Shown here: piece after piece, positions 1 to 8,100 of the stretch
How positions within the stretch are numbered: position 1 is the first letter of the stretch
Layout of the letters: each line of letters opens with the position of its first letter
NCBI GenBank assembly: GCA_910585625.1
Contig: CAJUFQ010000003.1
Span: 98,568 to 162,567, forward strand
Source: an uncultured Lachnospiraceae bacterium
Lineage (GTDB): Bacteria; Bacillota; Clostridia; Lachnospirales; Lachnospiraceae
Length of the DNA stretch: 64,000 bases
Direction of reading: 5' to 3'
Notes under the pieces: model-generated
Seen by the model: the letters and a program-made list of their open reading frames with translations, nothing else
What the model was told of the DNA's origin: nothing
The model's database searches: none
Made by a program: the position numbers and the translations under genes

Positions 1-1
1 A

Positions 2-1108
2 GTGCCCGCCATATCCGAGGTTAAATTCAGCCTTACCAGCAGCCGGGGCTGTTTCGGAGGCTGCAGTTTCTGCGCGCTTACTTTCCATCAGGGAAGGATT
101 ATACAATCCAGGAGTCATCAGTCGCTTGTAGAAGAAGCGCAGCTTCTGACGAAAGAAGAGGGGTTTAAGGGCTACATCCACGATGTGGGCGGGCCAACCG
201 CGAATTTCCGTTTTCCGTCATGTAAAAAACAGGCTTCGGAGGGCGTCTGCCCAGACAAGCAGTGCCTGTTCCCCAAGCCCTGCAAAAATCTAAAGGCCGA
301 CCACAAAGATTACCTCAAATTACTGCGCAAGCTGCGCAGCCTTCCGGGCGTTAAGAAAGTGTTCATCCGTTCCGGCATCCGTTATGATTACTTACTGGCC
401 GACAATGACCGTACCTTCCTGCGGGAACTGTGCCAATACCATGTCAGCGGCCAGCTGAAAGTGGCTCCGGAGCATATTTCGGACACTGTGTTGCAGAAAA
501 TGGGTAAGCCCCCCGCAGCAGTTTACCATGAATTTGCCCGTGAATACCAGAAGATGAACGAGCAATTAGGCAAGAAACAGTACCTTGTCCCCTACCTGAT
601 GTCTTCGCACCCGGGCTCAACACTGCAGGAGGCGGTAGAGCTTGCAGAATTCCTAAGGGATTTGGGGTATATGCCGCAGCAGGTCCAGGACTTTTACCCT
701 ACGCCATCTACCATCTCCACTTGCATGTATTACACCGGGCTGGATCCACGCACTATGGAGCCGGTATACGTGGCGCATAATCCGCACGAGAAAGCGATGC
801 AGCGTGCTTTGATTCAGTACCGTGACCCTAAAAATTACGAGCTGGTGAAAGAGGCTCTTATAAAAGCCGGCCGCAGGGATCTTATTGGCTTCGGGGAGAC
901 CTGTCTGATACCGCCCAGGAAGATGGCAGATACCAGGAACGCGAAAACTAAGCGGAAATCAGCGTCCGCCCAGAGGCCAGGCACAGGACGAACAGCAAGG
1001 CCAGGCATGGGACGAACAGCAAAGCCAGGCACAAAGAACAGATGTAAGGCGAATCCAGGCAAAAAGCCGGATATGGGCCGGAGCCCGCATAAGAAAGGAA
1101 GGCGTTAA
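2..1108 (+). CDS. YgiQ-type radical SAM protein, C-terminal part (cut by window edge)
   Basis: Radical SAM enzyme of the YgiQ family, substrate unknown. The 4Fe-4S motif CX3CX2C is at C17, C21 and C24 of the visible frame, followed by the radical SAM core (to about residue 230) and a DUF3362-like C-terminal part. The frame is open to the window edge and the family is usually 600 or more residues long, so the N-terminal portion lies outside. The GTG at position 2 is simply the first in-frame codon, not a supported start. The last 50 residues are a basic tail rich in Arg, Lys, Gly and Pro with near-repeats of RPGxGRTA. The stop overlaps the next ATG by one base, which suggests translational coupling to the pseudouridine synthase. 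Family call is firm; function is not. Confidence 0.9.
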   Translation: MPAISEVKFSLTSSRGCFGGCSFCALTFHQGRIIQSRSHQSLVEEAQLLTKEEGFKGYIHDVGGPTANFRFPSCKKQASEGVCPDKQCLFPKPCKNLKADHKDYLKLLRKLRSLPGVKKVFIRSGIRYDYLLADNDRTFLRELCQYHVSGQLKVAPEHISDTVLQKMGKPPAAVYHEFAREYQKMNEQLGKKQYLVPYLMSSHPGSTLQEAVELAEFLRDLGYMPQQVQDFYPTPSTISTCMYYTGLDPRTMEPVYVAHNPHEKAMQRALIQYRDPKNYELVKEALIKAGRRDLIGFGETCLIPPRKMADTRNAKTKRKSASAQRPGTGRTARPGMGRTAKPGTKNRCKANPGKKPDMGRSPHKKGRR

Positions 1109-2166
1109 TGCAGAGCTTTCAGATTAAGAAAAATGAAGCCGGGCAGCGGTTTGATAAGTATTTGAGGAAGCTTCTATCTGAAGCTACGTCCGGTTTCATC
1201 TATAAAATGCTGCGCAAGAAAAATATCACGCTCAACGGAAAGAAAGCGGATGGATCGGAGAAACTCCAGATTGAGGACAAAGTGACCTTATTTTTCAGTG
1301 ACGAAACATTCGCCAAGTTTGCTTCCCCATCCCTGGTGAATCCTGAGGAATGTAGCGGCAGTCCCAAGGAAGAGAATGGATATCCCTATGTCCCGCTGGA
1401 AATTATCTATGAAGATGCCGATATCCTGATTATCAATAAGCCCGCCGGTATGCTGTCCCAGAAATCAGGGCCTGACGATTTCTCTGCCAATGAGTACATC
1501 ATCGGTTATCTTTTACGGCAGGGCTCTCTTACGAGAGAAGAACTTGCAACATTTACCCCTTCTGTCTGCAACCGGCTGGACAGGAATACTTCTGGGCTTC
1601 TCATCGCAGGAAAGAGCCTAAAAGGACTGCAGGACATGGCAGGACAGCTGCGCAGCCGTTCTGTGCAAAAGCATTACCGCTGCCTGGCCAAGGGCTGGCT
1701 CCCGGCTGCCCAGACAGCGGAAGGCTGGCTGAAAAAAGACGGCGCAGGCAACCAGGTACAAGTTTTCCATACCAGGCAGCCGGACAGTAAATATATTCAG
1801 ACAGGTTATACGCCCCTTACGTACTATATGAAAGCAGAAACCCCGGAAGGAAAGGGATGCCTGCGGGAGGTGGATTCCGCAAGCATTGCCGGGAGAACAG
1901 GCATTTTTACGTTGCTGGACGTGCATCTTGTCACCGGGCGGTCACACCAGATCCGGGCGCATTTGGCCTCTCTGGGGCACCCCATTGCCGGGGATAGCAA
2001 ATATGGTGATGGAGATGTGAACCGATGGTTCCGAAAATATTACCAAATCCATGCGCAAATGCTTGAGGCATACCGCATCAAGCTTGCCGACGGCAGGGAA
2101 TTTGAAGCGCCTCCGGGGGAAGCTTTCAGGCGGGTGTTAAAACTGACCGAAAAGAGGAAAGAATAA
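1108..2166 (+). CDS. RluA-family 23S/tRNA pseudouridine synthase with S4 domain
   Basis: Isomerises uridine to pseudouridine in structured RNA, probably 23S rRNA. Residues 1-60 form an S4-like RNA-binding domain. The catalytic domain starts near residue 95 and carries the signature NRLDRNTSG at 155-163, with D158 the expected nucleophile (most family members have H instead of N at the first position). The motif GRSHQIRAHLASLGHP is near residue 275. At 352 residues it is slightly longer than typical RluD. It sits in a tight run ygiQ-like, rluA-like, recU in which each stop overlaps the next start by one base. A second RluA-family gene lies at 21764-22687, so the target position cannot be assigned from context. 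Confidence 0.93.
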   Translation: MQSFQIKKNEAGQRFDKYLRKLLSEATSGFIYKMLRKKNITLNGKKADGSEKLQIEDKVTLFFSDETFAKFASPSLVNPEECSGSPKEENGYPYVPLEIIYEDADILIINKPAGMLSQKSGPDDFSANEYIIGYLLRQGSLTREELATFTPSVCNRLDRNTSGLLIAGKSLKGLQDMAGQLRSRSVQKHYRCLAKGWLPAAQTAEGWLKKDGAGNQVQVFHTRQPDSKYIQTGYTPLTYYMKAETPEGKGCLREVDSASIAGRTGIFTLLDVHLVTGRSHQIRAHLASLGHPIAGDSKYGDGDVNRWFRKYYQIHAQMLEAYRIKLADGREFEAPPGEAFRRVLKLTEKRKE

Positions 2167-2699
2167 TGCCAACATGGAATTCAAGGGGGCTGCGCGGTTC
2201 TACACTGGAGGAATTGATTAACCTTACCAATGAGAAATATGCGGAGCATGGGCTGGCCCTGATTCAGAAAGTGCCGACTCCCATTACGCCTATTAATATT
2301 GATAAAGACAGCCGTCATATCACGCTCGCCTATTTTGACCAGAAAAGCACCGTAGATTACATTGGAGCCGTGCAGGGGATACCGGTCTGCTTTGATGCGA
2401 AGGAATGCCGTAACGATACGTTCCCCTTGCAGAACATCCATCCACACCAGGTGCATTTCATGGAAAAATTCGAAGCGCAGCAGGGAATCGCTTTTCTGCT
2501 GGTGTTTTATTCCCATCGGAACGAAGCCTATTACCTCCGCTATGAGAAACTGATGGAATTCTGGAGACGTGCAGAAGAGGGCGGCAGGAAAAGCTTCCGT
2601 TATGAAGAGCTGGAGCAGGAATATTTCGTTTCCTCCAGAAACGGCCTTTTAATCCCTTATCTTGACGCTCTTCAGAAAGATTTGCAGAAACGCGGTTGA
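2166..2699 (+). CDS. recU: Holliday junction resolvase RecU
   Basis: Resolves four-way DNA junctions in recombinational repair and chromosome segregation; it is the Firmicute counterpart of RuvC. Recognised by the N-terminal NSRGLRGSTLEELI, the KVPTPITPINID segment, and the nuclease core STVDYIGA...FDAKE near residues 60-80. In Bacillus RecU, as remembered, the core reads FEAKE, so a conservative Glu to Asp change is present here. Length of 177 residues is slightly short of the Bacillus protein (about 200), mostly at the N terminus. It starts at the ATG overlapping the preceding stop. In many Firmicutes recU precedes a class A PBP gene; here it precedes the his promoter instead. Confidence 0.92.
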   Translation: MPTWNSRGLRGSTLEELINLTNEKYAEHGLALIQKVPTPITPINIDKDSRHITLAYFDQKSTVDYIGAVQGIPVCFDAKECRNDTFPLQNIHPHQVHFMEKFEAQQGIAFLLVFYSHRNEAYYLRYEKLMEFWRRAEEGGRKSFRYEELEQEYFVSSRNGLLIPYLDALQKDLQKRG

Positions 2700-2724
2700 C
2701 TTTTTCAGGCGTCTTCGCTATAAT
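2696..2724 (+). promoter_or_regulatory. Sigma-A promoter of the his operon
   Basis: TTGACT at 2696-2701 and a consensus TATAAT at 2719-2724, separated by exactly 17 bp. The -35 box overlaps the recU stop codon. Transcription should start near 2731, giving a leader of roughly 65 nt before hisZ. I see no T-box specifier domain or His-rich leader peptide in that leader. Confidence 0.8.
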
Positions 2725-2797
2725 ATGCATGTTTTAATTTGATAACGTATTAGCATATTAAAGTGAACATTCTAATTACAGAAAGGAATCTTACCAC

Positions 2798-3985
2798 ATG
2801 GAACGCAGATTATTACATACCCCGGAAGGGGTTCGGGATATCTATAATATGGAATGCGCAAGAAAGCGGGTTTTACAGGAAAACTTGCAGGACTTGTTGA
2901 AAAAATATGGATATCATGCAATAGAAACGCCCACATTTGAGTTTTTTGATATATTCAGCAAGGAAATCGGCACGACGCCCTCCAAGGATTTGTATAAATT
3001 TTTTGATAGGGAGGGGAATACGCTGGTACTGCGTCCCGACATGACGCCTTCCATTGCGAGGTGCGTGGCAAAATATTATGGAGATGAGGAATTCCCGGTA
3101 CGCCTCTGTTATATGGGGAACACCTTTATCAATAATGACAGTTACCAGGGCAGGCTGAAAGAGACGACCCAGCTTGGCGCTGAGCTGGTGGGGGACGATT
3201 CCGTAGCGGCAGATGCCGAGGTACTTGCGCTGGTGGTCGACTCCTTGAAAACCGCAGGGCTTTCAGAATTCCAGATTGGCGTGGGGCATATGGACTTCTT
3301 CCGCGGCTTGGTGCAGGCTGCCAACCTGGAGGAACGTCTGGAGCAGGAGCTTATCGCACTGATTTCCAACAAAAACTTCTTTGGCGTAGAGGAGCTTGTA
3401 GATTCCCTGCAGCTTTCTGGCAGCCTGAAAGAACTTTTTTCCATGTTGGGAAATCTCTGCATGACGGACGGCATGATGAACCGGGCGAAAGAGCTTTCTG
3501 CTGGCTTCCCGGTAATCTTAAAGGCCTTGGAGCGGCTGGAATCCTTGATGCAGGCGCTGTCCTGCTATGGCGTGGAAAAGTATGTCACGGTTGAGCTGGG
3601 CATGGTCAGCAGCTACTATTATTATACGGGCATTATCTTTTCCGGCTATACGTTTGGCAGCGGCGAGCCGATTGTCAAGGGCGGGCGGTATAATAACCTG
3701 ATGGATTATTTCGGCAAACATGCGCCTTCCATCGGTTTTGCGGTTGTGATTGACCAGCTGCTGGCCGCGCTGGCACGGCAGAAGATTGACATACCGGCAG
3801 AGAATAACCAGACTCTCATCGTATACCGCCGGGAAAAACAGCAGGAAGCGATTGCACGGGCAGTTTCCCTGCGGGAGCAGAATCTTGGGGCTGCGCTTGT
3901 CTGCTGGGCAGACGGCAAGACAGAAGAAGATTACCGCTCTTACGCAGAGCGTATGCACACACAGGCTCTGATGTTTATTGAGTAG
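2798..3985 (+). CDS. hisZ: ATP phosphoribosyltransferase regulatory subunit HisZ
   Basis: Histidyl-tRNA-synthetase-like paralogue that activates short-form HisG and mediates histidine feedback in the first step of histidine synthesis. The class II synthetase fold is visible from the start (TPEGVRDI at about 9-16; EIGTTPSKDLYKFFDREG near 56; LRPDMTPSIAR near 78), with the second HisRS-like motif GGRYNNLMDYFG near residue 300. It ends at 395 residues without the anticodon-binding domain of true HisRS, and the next gene is the short hisG, so the HisZ reading is firm. The ATG follows GAAAGGAAT at a usual distance. First gene after the promoter at 2696-2724. Confidence 0.95.
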   Translation: MERRLLHTPEGVRDIYNMECARKRVLQENLQDLLKKYGYHAIETPTFEFFDIFSKEIGTTPSKDLYKFFDREGNTLVLRPDMTPSIARCVAKYYGDEEFPVRLCYMGNTFINNDSYQGRLKETTQLGAELVGDDSVAADAEVLALVVDSLKTAGLSEFQIGVGHMDFFRGLVQAANLEERLEQELIALISNKNFFGVEELVDSLQLSGSLKELFSMLGNLCMTDGMMNRAKELSAGFPVILKALERLESLMQALSCYGVEKYVTVELGMVSSYYYYTGIIFSGYTFGSGEPIVKGGRYNNLMDYFGKHAPSIGFAVVIDQLLAALARQKIDIPAENNQTLIVYRREKQQEAIARAVSLREQNLGAALVCWADGKTEEDYRSYAERMHTQALMFIE

Positions 3986-3999
3986 AAACGGAGGGAAGG

Positions 4000-4650
4000 A
4001 TGAGATACTTGACTTTTGCTTTGGGGAAAGGGCGTCTGGCAAAACAGGCCCTTGCCACCTTTGAAAAGATCGGGATTACTTGCCAGGAAATGAAGGACAA
4101 GGACACCCGCAAACTGATTTTTGTCAATGAGGAGCTGAAACTGAAATTTTTCCTTGCCAAAGGGCCAGATGTGCCAACATATGTGGAATATGGCGCGGCG
4201 GATATTGGAGTAGTTGGTAAAGACACCATTTTGGAGGAGGCGCGCAACATCTATGAAGTCCTGGATTTAGGGTTTGGGAAATGCAGGATGTGTGTCTGCG
4301 GGCCGAAAGAAGCCCAGGAACTTCTGCAGCACCATGAACTGATCCGGGTCGCCACCAAGTACCCACGGATTGCCAAGGATTACTTTTATAATAAGAAACA
4401 CCAGACGGTGGAGATTATCAAGCTGAACGGTTCCATAGAACTTGCGCCGATTGTAGGGCTTTCGGAAGTCATCGTGGACATTGTGGAGACAGGCTCTACT
4501 CTCCGCGAAAATGGGCTTGGCGTCTTGGAAGAAGTCTGTCCTCTGTCGGCCAGGATGGTGGTGAATCAGGTCAGCATGAAGATGGAACATGAGCGCATTA
4601 CCAAGATAATCCAGGATCTGAAAGAGGTCTTAGCGGAGGGCGGGCAATGA
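4000..4650 (+). CDS. hisG: ATP phosphoribosyltransferase catalytic subunit, short form
   Basis: Condenses ATP and PRPP to N1-(5-phosphoribosyl)-ATP, the committed step of histidine biosynthesis. At 216 residues it is the short form, lacking the C-terminal histidine-binding ACT-like domain; this requires HisZ, encoded 14 bp upstream. The N-terminal ALGKGRLAK and the PRPP-binding loop DIVETGSTLRENGL near residues 162-175 are clear. Start ATG follows GGAGGGAAGG. Cytoplasmic hetero-octamer with HisZ by family knowledge. Confidence 0.97.
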   Translation: MRYLTFALGKGRLAKQALATFEKIGITCQEMKDKDTRKLIFVNEELKLKFFLAKGPDVPTYVEYGAADIGVVGKDTILEEARNIYEVLDLGFGKCRMCVCGPKEAQELLQHHELIRVATKYPRIAKDYFYNKKHQTVEIIKLNGSIELAPIVGLSEVIVDIVETGSTLRENGLGVLEEVCPLSARMVVNQVSMKMEHERITKIIQDLKEVLAEGGQ

Positions 4651-4691
4651 GCCTGATGCGCGCAGCCTAAATAACATAAGGAGGACATTCC

Positions 4692-5984
4692 ATGAGAATT
4701 TTAAAACTTACGGAGGACACCAGGAGAAATCTTCTCGAAGACCTCCTGAAACGAAGCCCCAATAGCTATAAGCAATATGAAGACAGCGTAAATGATATTA
4801 TAGAGAACGTCCGGGGACAAGGCGACCATGCTGTTTTTTCTTATACAAAACAATTTGACGGCGCAGAACTTGACAGCCATTCTGTCCTTGTCACAAGGGA
4901 AGAAATCGACGAGGCTTACCGTCTGGTAGATGAGAAGCTTATTCGCGTCATGCAGAAATCACTGGACAATATACGCGCATACCATGAGAAGCAGAAGCAG
5001 TACAGCTGGTTTGACAGCCGCCCGGATGGCGTGCTGCTGGGACAGAAGGTCACGCCGCTTGCCCGTGTAGGGGTGTATGTGCCTGGAGGCAAAGCGGCCT
5101 ATCCCTCATCTGTGTTGATGAATGTGCTGCCGGCAAAAGTGGCAGGCGTTGGGAAAATCGTGATGGCAACACCCTGCGGCAAGGATGGGAAGGTGAACCC
5201 GGCGACGCTGGCGGCGGCAGACCTTGCCGGGGCAGATGAGATTTATAAGATTGGCGGCGCGCAGGCTGTCGCTGCATTCGCTTTTGGCACCGAGAGCATT
5301 CCCAAAGTGGATAAGATTGTCGGGCCGGGAAATATTTATGTGGCTTTGGCGAAAAAAGCAGTCTTCGGGCATGTGAGCATTGATTCTATCGCCGGGCCAA
5401 GTGAAATCCTCGTCTTGGCTGACGAAAGCGCGAATCCCCGCTATGTGGCGGCAGATTTGCTGTCTCAGGCAGAACATGACGAGCTGGCAAGCGCAATCCT
5501 CATCACTACAAGCGAGAAACTTGCGGGACAGGTTTCCGAAGAGATTGATAAATTTACAGCCACGCTGCCACGGAAAGACATCATTGAAAAATCGTTGGAT
5601 AACTATGGCTATATCCTGGTAGCGTCCAATATGGATGAGGCGGTTGACGCCGCCAATGAGATTGCCTCTGAGCATCTGGAAATCCTGACAGCCAATCCCT
5701 TTGACATTATGATGAAGATTAAGAATGCGGGAGCTATCTTCCTGGGGGAATATGCCAGCGAGCCTCTCGGCGATTATTTTGCCGGGCCGAACCATGTGCT
5801 TCCGACAAATGGGACGGCAAAATTTTTCTCCCCATTGGGGGTTGATGATTTTATCAAGAAATCCAGCATTATTTCTTACTCAAAAGAAGCGCTGGAACCA
5901 ATTTACAAGGATATCGTGCAATTTGCTGAGTCAGAGCGGTTGACGGCGCACGCAAATTCCATTAAAGTTAGGTTTGAACGTTAA
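4692..5984 (+). CDS. hisD: Histidinol dehydrogenase
   Basis: Catalyses the last two steps of histidine synthesis, histidinol to histidine, with NAD+ and zinc. Landmarks are the PLARVGVYVPGG segment (about residue 122), the zinc and base region LSQAEHDELA (about 257) and the catalytic pair in ASEHLEI (about 327). Full family length of 430 residues. A strong AAGGAGG precedes the ATG. Its final codons appear imperfectly duplicated just after the stop (5964-6006). Confidence 0.97.
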   Translation: MRILKLTEDTRRNLLEDLLKRSPNSYKQYEDSVNDIIENVRGQGDHAVFSYTKQFDGAELDSHSVLVTREEIDEAYRLVDEKLIRVMQKSLDNIRAYHEKQKQYSWFDSRPDGVLLGQKVTPLARVGVYVPGGKAAYPSSVLMNVLPAKVAGVGKIVMATPCGKDGKVNPATLAAADLAGADEIYKIGGAQAVAAFAFGTESIPKVDKIVGPGNIYVALAKKAVFGHVSIDSIAGPSEILVLADESANPRYVAADLLSQAEHDELASAILITTSEKLAGQVSEEIDKFTATLPRKDIIEKSLDNYGYILVASNMDEAVDAANEIASEHLEILTANPFDIMMKIKNAGAIFLGEYASEPLGDYFAGPNHVLPTNGTAKFFSPLGVDDFIKKSSIISYSKEALEPIYKDIVQFAESERLTAHANSIKVRFER

Positions 5985-6006
5985 TCCATGAAAGTTAAGT
6001 TTCGAC
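5964..6006 (+). repeat. Imperfect tandem duplication of the 3' end of hisD
   Basis: AAAGTTAGGTTTGAAC at 5964-5979, inside the last codons of hisD, recurs as AAAGTTAAGTTTCGAC at 5991-6006, with 13 of 16 bases identical and a period of 27 bp. It explains the non-coding spacer before hisB as a probable slippage or local duplication product. Confidence 0.55.
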
Positions 6007-6051
6007 ATGAGAGCGAAATGTATACATTAAAATACGAAATGAGGGATTGCC

Positions 6052-6645
6052 ATGTCAGAAAAGAGAAGCAGCAAACAGCGACGTAAGACGAAAGAGACAG
6101 ATATCAGCCTCACGCTGAACCTGGATGGCAGCGGGGAAACGCAGCTGGACACCGGAATCGGTTTTTTTGACCATATGCTGGACGGATTTGCCCGCCACGG
6201 CTTTTTTGACTTGAAGGTTCAGGTAAAGGGAGATTTAATTGTCGATACGCACCATTCCATCGAAGATACCGGGATTGTGCTGGGGAATGCCATCCGTTAT
6301 GCGCTCAAAGACAAAAAAGGCGTCAAACGTTATGGCAGCTGCATCCTGCCTATGGATGAGACTTTGGTATTATGCGCCATAGACTTAAGCGGCAGGCCGT
6401 ATTTTTCATTCGAGGGAGAGTTCACGGCAGAAAGAGTGGGGTATATGGAGACAGAGATGGTACGCGAATTTTTCTATGCCATCTCCTACAGTGCAGGGAT
6501 GAATTTACATATGAAAATCCTGTCAGGCACAAACAACCATCATATGATTGAGGGGCTTTTTAAAGCATTTGGGCGTGCCTTGGATGAGGCCGCCACAAAA
6601 GACCCCAGGATTAGGGACATTATGTCGACGAAAGGCAGCTTATAG
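6052..6645 (+). CDS. hisB: Imidazoleglycerol-phosphate dehydratase
   Basis: Dehydrates imidazole glycerol phosphate to imidazole acetol phosphate; dimanganese enzyme, 24-mer in known members. Monofunctional form of 197 residues without the HisB phosphatase domain. Metal-binding signatures are FFDHMLDGFARHG (about 41-53), DTHHSIEDTG (about 64-73) and NNHHMIEGLFKAFGRAL (about 163-179). The first 15 residues are Lys/Arg/Ser-rich, an unusual basic lead-in. ATG follows GAGGGATTGCC. The histidinol-phosphate phosphatase and aminotransferase steps must be encoded elsewhere. Confidence 0.96.
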   Translation: MSEKRSSKQRRKTKETDISLTLNLDGSGETQLDTGIGFFDHMLDGFARHGFFDLKVQVKGDLIVDTHHSIEDTGIVLGNAIRYALKDKKGVKRYGSCILPMDETLVLCAIDLSGRPYFSFEGEFTAERVGYMETEMVREFFYAISYSAGMNLHMKILSGTNNHHMIEGLFKAFGRALDEAATKDPRIRDIMSTKGSL

Positions 6646-6653
6646 GTGATATT

Positions 6654-7958
6654 ATGGAACACAAAAATTTGATTGCCACAATCTACCTGAAAGACGGCGG
6701 CGCCGTAAAAGGCCGCGAAGACGATACATCTGCCGGGGACTGGAAAGAACTTGCAAAATCATATAATGAAAGCGGAGTAGACAAGCTATATGTATTTGAT
6801 TTGTCACAATCCGACAAAGAACATGACCTTCATCTGGAAATTATCCGTAAGATAAGCAGGATGGTTGAGATTCCGGTTTATGGCGCCGGAAACATCAGGA
6901 AGATAGAAGACGTCAAGAAGACTCTCTATGCCGGCTGCAAAGGAGCCATCCTGGACGGTTCCAGGCATGATATCGTCCAGATAGCGCAGGAAGCCTCGCA
7001 GCGTTTCGGTAAAGAAAAGCTTTTGGTCTCCATGGAAACGGTTGATTTGCTTTTTAAACATCGGGATGAGGCCAAAGAGCATATCCATAAGCTTGTCGTG
7101 TTAAATGAGAACATCATAGAGGCTTTGGCCAATATCACGGACATCCCTTTCAGCGTGATTGTCTCCGGCTATGACCTGGGCCGGTGGGCAGAAATCTTAA
7201 AGCGAGACTGTGTGACCGGGATAGGAGGCGACTACGTCAGCAGTCCGGGTACGGATATCCTGGCCCTGAAAAGGAACCTTGCTGCAGAAGGAATACAGAC
7301 ACGGAAATTTGTCTCGTCCATCCCTTGGGATGAGTTTAAATTAAACGGCGACGGCCTGATTCCCGTGATTGTGCAGGAATATCAGACGTGTGAAGTGCTG
7401 ATGCTTGCTTACATGAACGAGGAAGCCTATAACATGACCCTTGATTTAGGCAAGATGACTTATTACAGCAGGAGCCGCCAGGAGCTGTGGGTCAAAGGCG
7501 AGACCTCCGGGCATTACCAGTATGTGAAATCTTTGACGATTGACTGTGACAAGGATACCATCCTTGCTAGCGTCTCCCAGGTTGGCGCGGCATGCCATAC
7601 CGGGAATCCCACCTGTTTCTTTCAGAATCTCGTGAAAAAAGAATATATCAGCCGCAATCCGCTGAAGGTGTTTGAAAATATGTACGATACTATCAAAGAG
7701 CGGAAAAAGCATCCAAAGAAAGGTTCCTACACAAATTACTTATTTGACAAGGGGCTGGATAAGATTTTGCAGAATATCGGGGAAGAGGCTACAGAGATTG
7801 TGATTGCCGCTAAGAACAATGAACCGGATGAGATAACCTATGAAATCTGCGACTTTATCTATGACTTGGTAATGACGATGGTGGAAACCGGGATTACCTG
7901 GGACGAGGTTGTGGAAGAGCTGAACCAGCGATATTTTTATAATGGGAATCGGCAATAG
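6654..7958 (+). CDS. hisIE: HisIE fused to a degenerate HisF/HisA-like barrel
   Basis: Three domains. Residues 1 to about 220 resemble a HisA/HisF half-barrel protein (FGKEKLLVS, GAILDG), but the two catalytic aspartates are gone: Y11 stands where HisF has Asp11 and E128 where it has Asp130, judged against remembered HisF sequences. Residues about 225-335 are PRA-CH (HisI), with the Mg site DCDKD and the zinc cysteines in CHTGNPTC. Residues about 345-430 are PRA-PH (HisE) with the EEATE helix. HisE and HisI carry out the second and third histidine steps. The start lies 8 bp after hisB. The stop codon is inside an 18-bp palindrome. The N-terminal domain is probably structural or regulatory; similar fusions may be typical of the clade. 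Confidence 0.9.
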   Translation: MEHKNLIATIYLKDGGAVKGREDDTSAGDWKELAKSYNESGVDKLYVFDLSQSDKEHDLHLEIIRKISRMVEIPVYGAGNIRKIEDVKKTLYAGCKGAILDGSRHDIVQIAQEASQRFGKEKLLVSMETVDLLFKHRDEAKEHIHKLVVLNENIIEALANITDIPFSVIVSGYDLGRWAEILKRDCVTGIGGDYVSSPGTDILALKRNLAAEGIQTRKFVSSIPWDEFKLNGDGLIPVIVQEYQTCEVLMLAYMNEEAYNMTLDLGKMTYYSRSRQELWVKGETSGHYQYVKSLTIDCDKDTILASVSQVGAACHTGNPTCFFQNLVKKEYISRNPLKVFENMYDTIKERKKHPKKGSYTNYLFDKGLDKILQNIGEEATEIVIAAKNNEPDEITYEICDFIYDLVMTMVETGITWDEVVEELNQRYFYNGNRQ

Positions 7959-7990
7959 TTTACATAAAAATATTATGTAAACTATTGCCG
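7950..7990. repeat. 18-bp perfect palindrome over the hisIE stop; XerD-half-site-like arms
   Basis: Arms 7950-7967 and 7973-7990 are exactly complementary with a 5-nt centre (AAATA). The inner 11 bp of each arm is TTATGTAAACT, read outward from the centre on either strand. The hisIE TAG (7956-7958) is inside the left arm. No T-tract follows, so it is not a textbook intrinsic terminator, although the hairpin could still mark the 3' end. The same 10-bp core with a 5-nt centre recurs at 44535-44559 at the mutS stop. Confidence 0.85.
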
Positions 7991-8100
7991 CAGCAATCAC
8001 AGAGAAGCCAGCCAGTTCTTAAAAAATTGGCAGGAAAACAGGTATTTTTTCAGTCATCGGCTACTAAAATAGTACAAAGCTGTTGATAGGAGTATACAAT

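Noticed and set aside
2725..2797. T-box or His attenuator in the hisZ leader
   Set aside because: The leader is only about 65 nt, with no specifier loop, T-box sequence or His-rich peptide.
8083..8100. TTG 8083 as the start of the small membrane protein
   Set aside because: The AGGAG site lies just after it and fits ATG 8101 instead.
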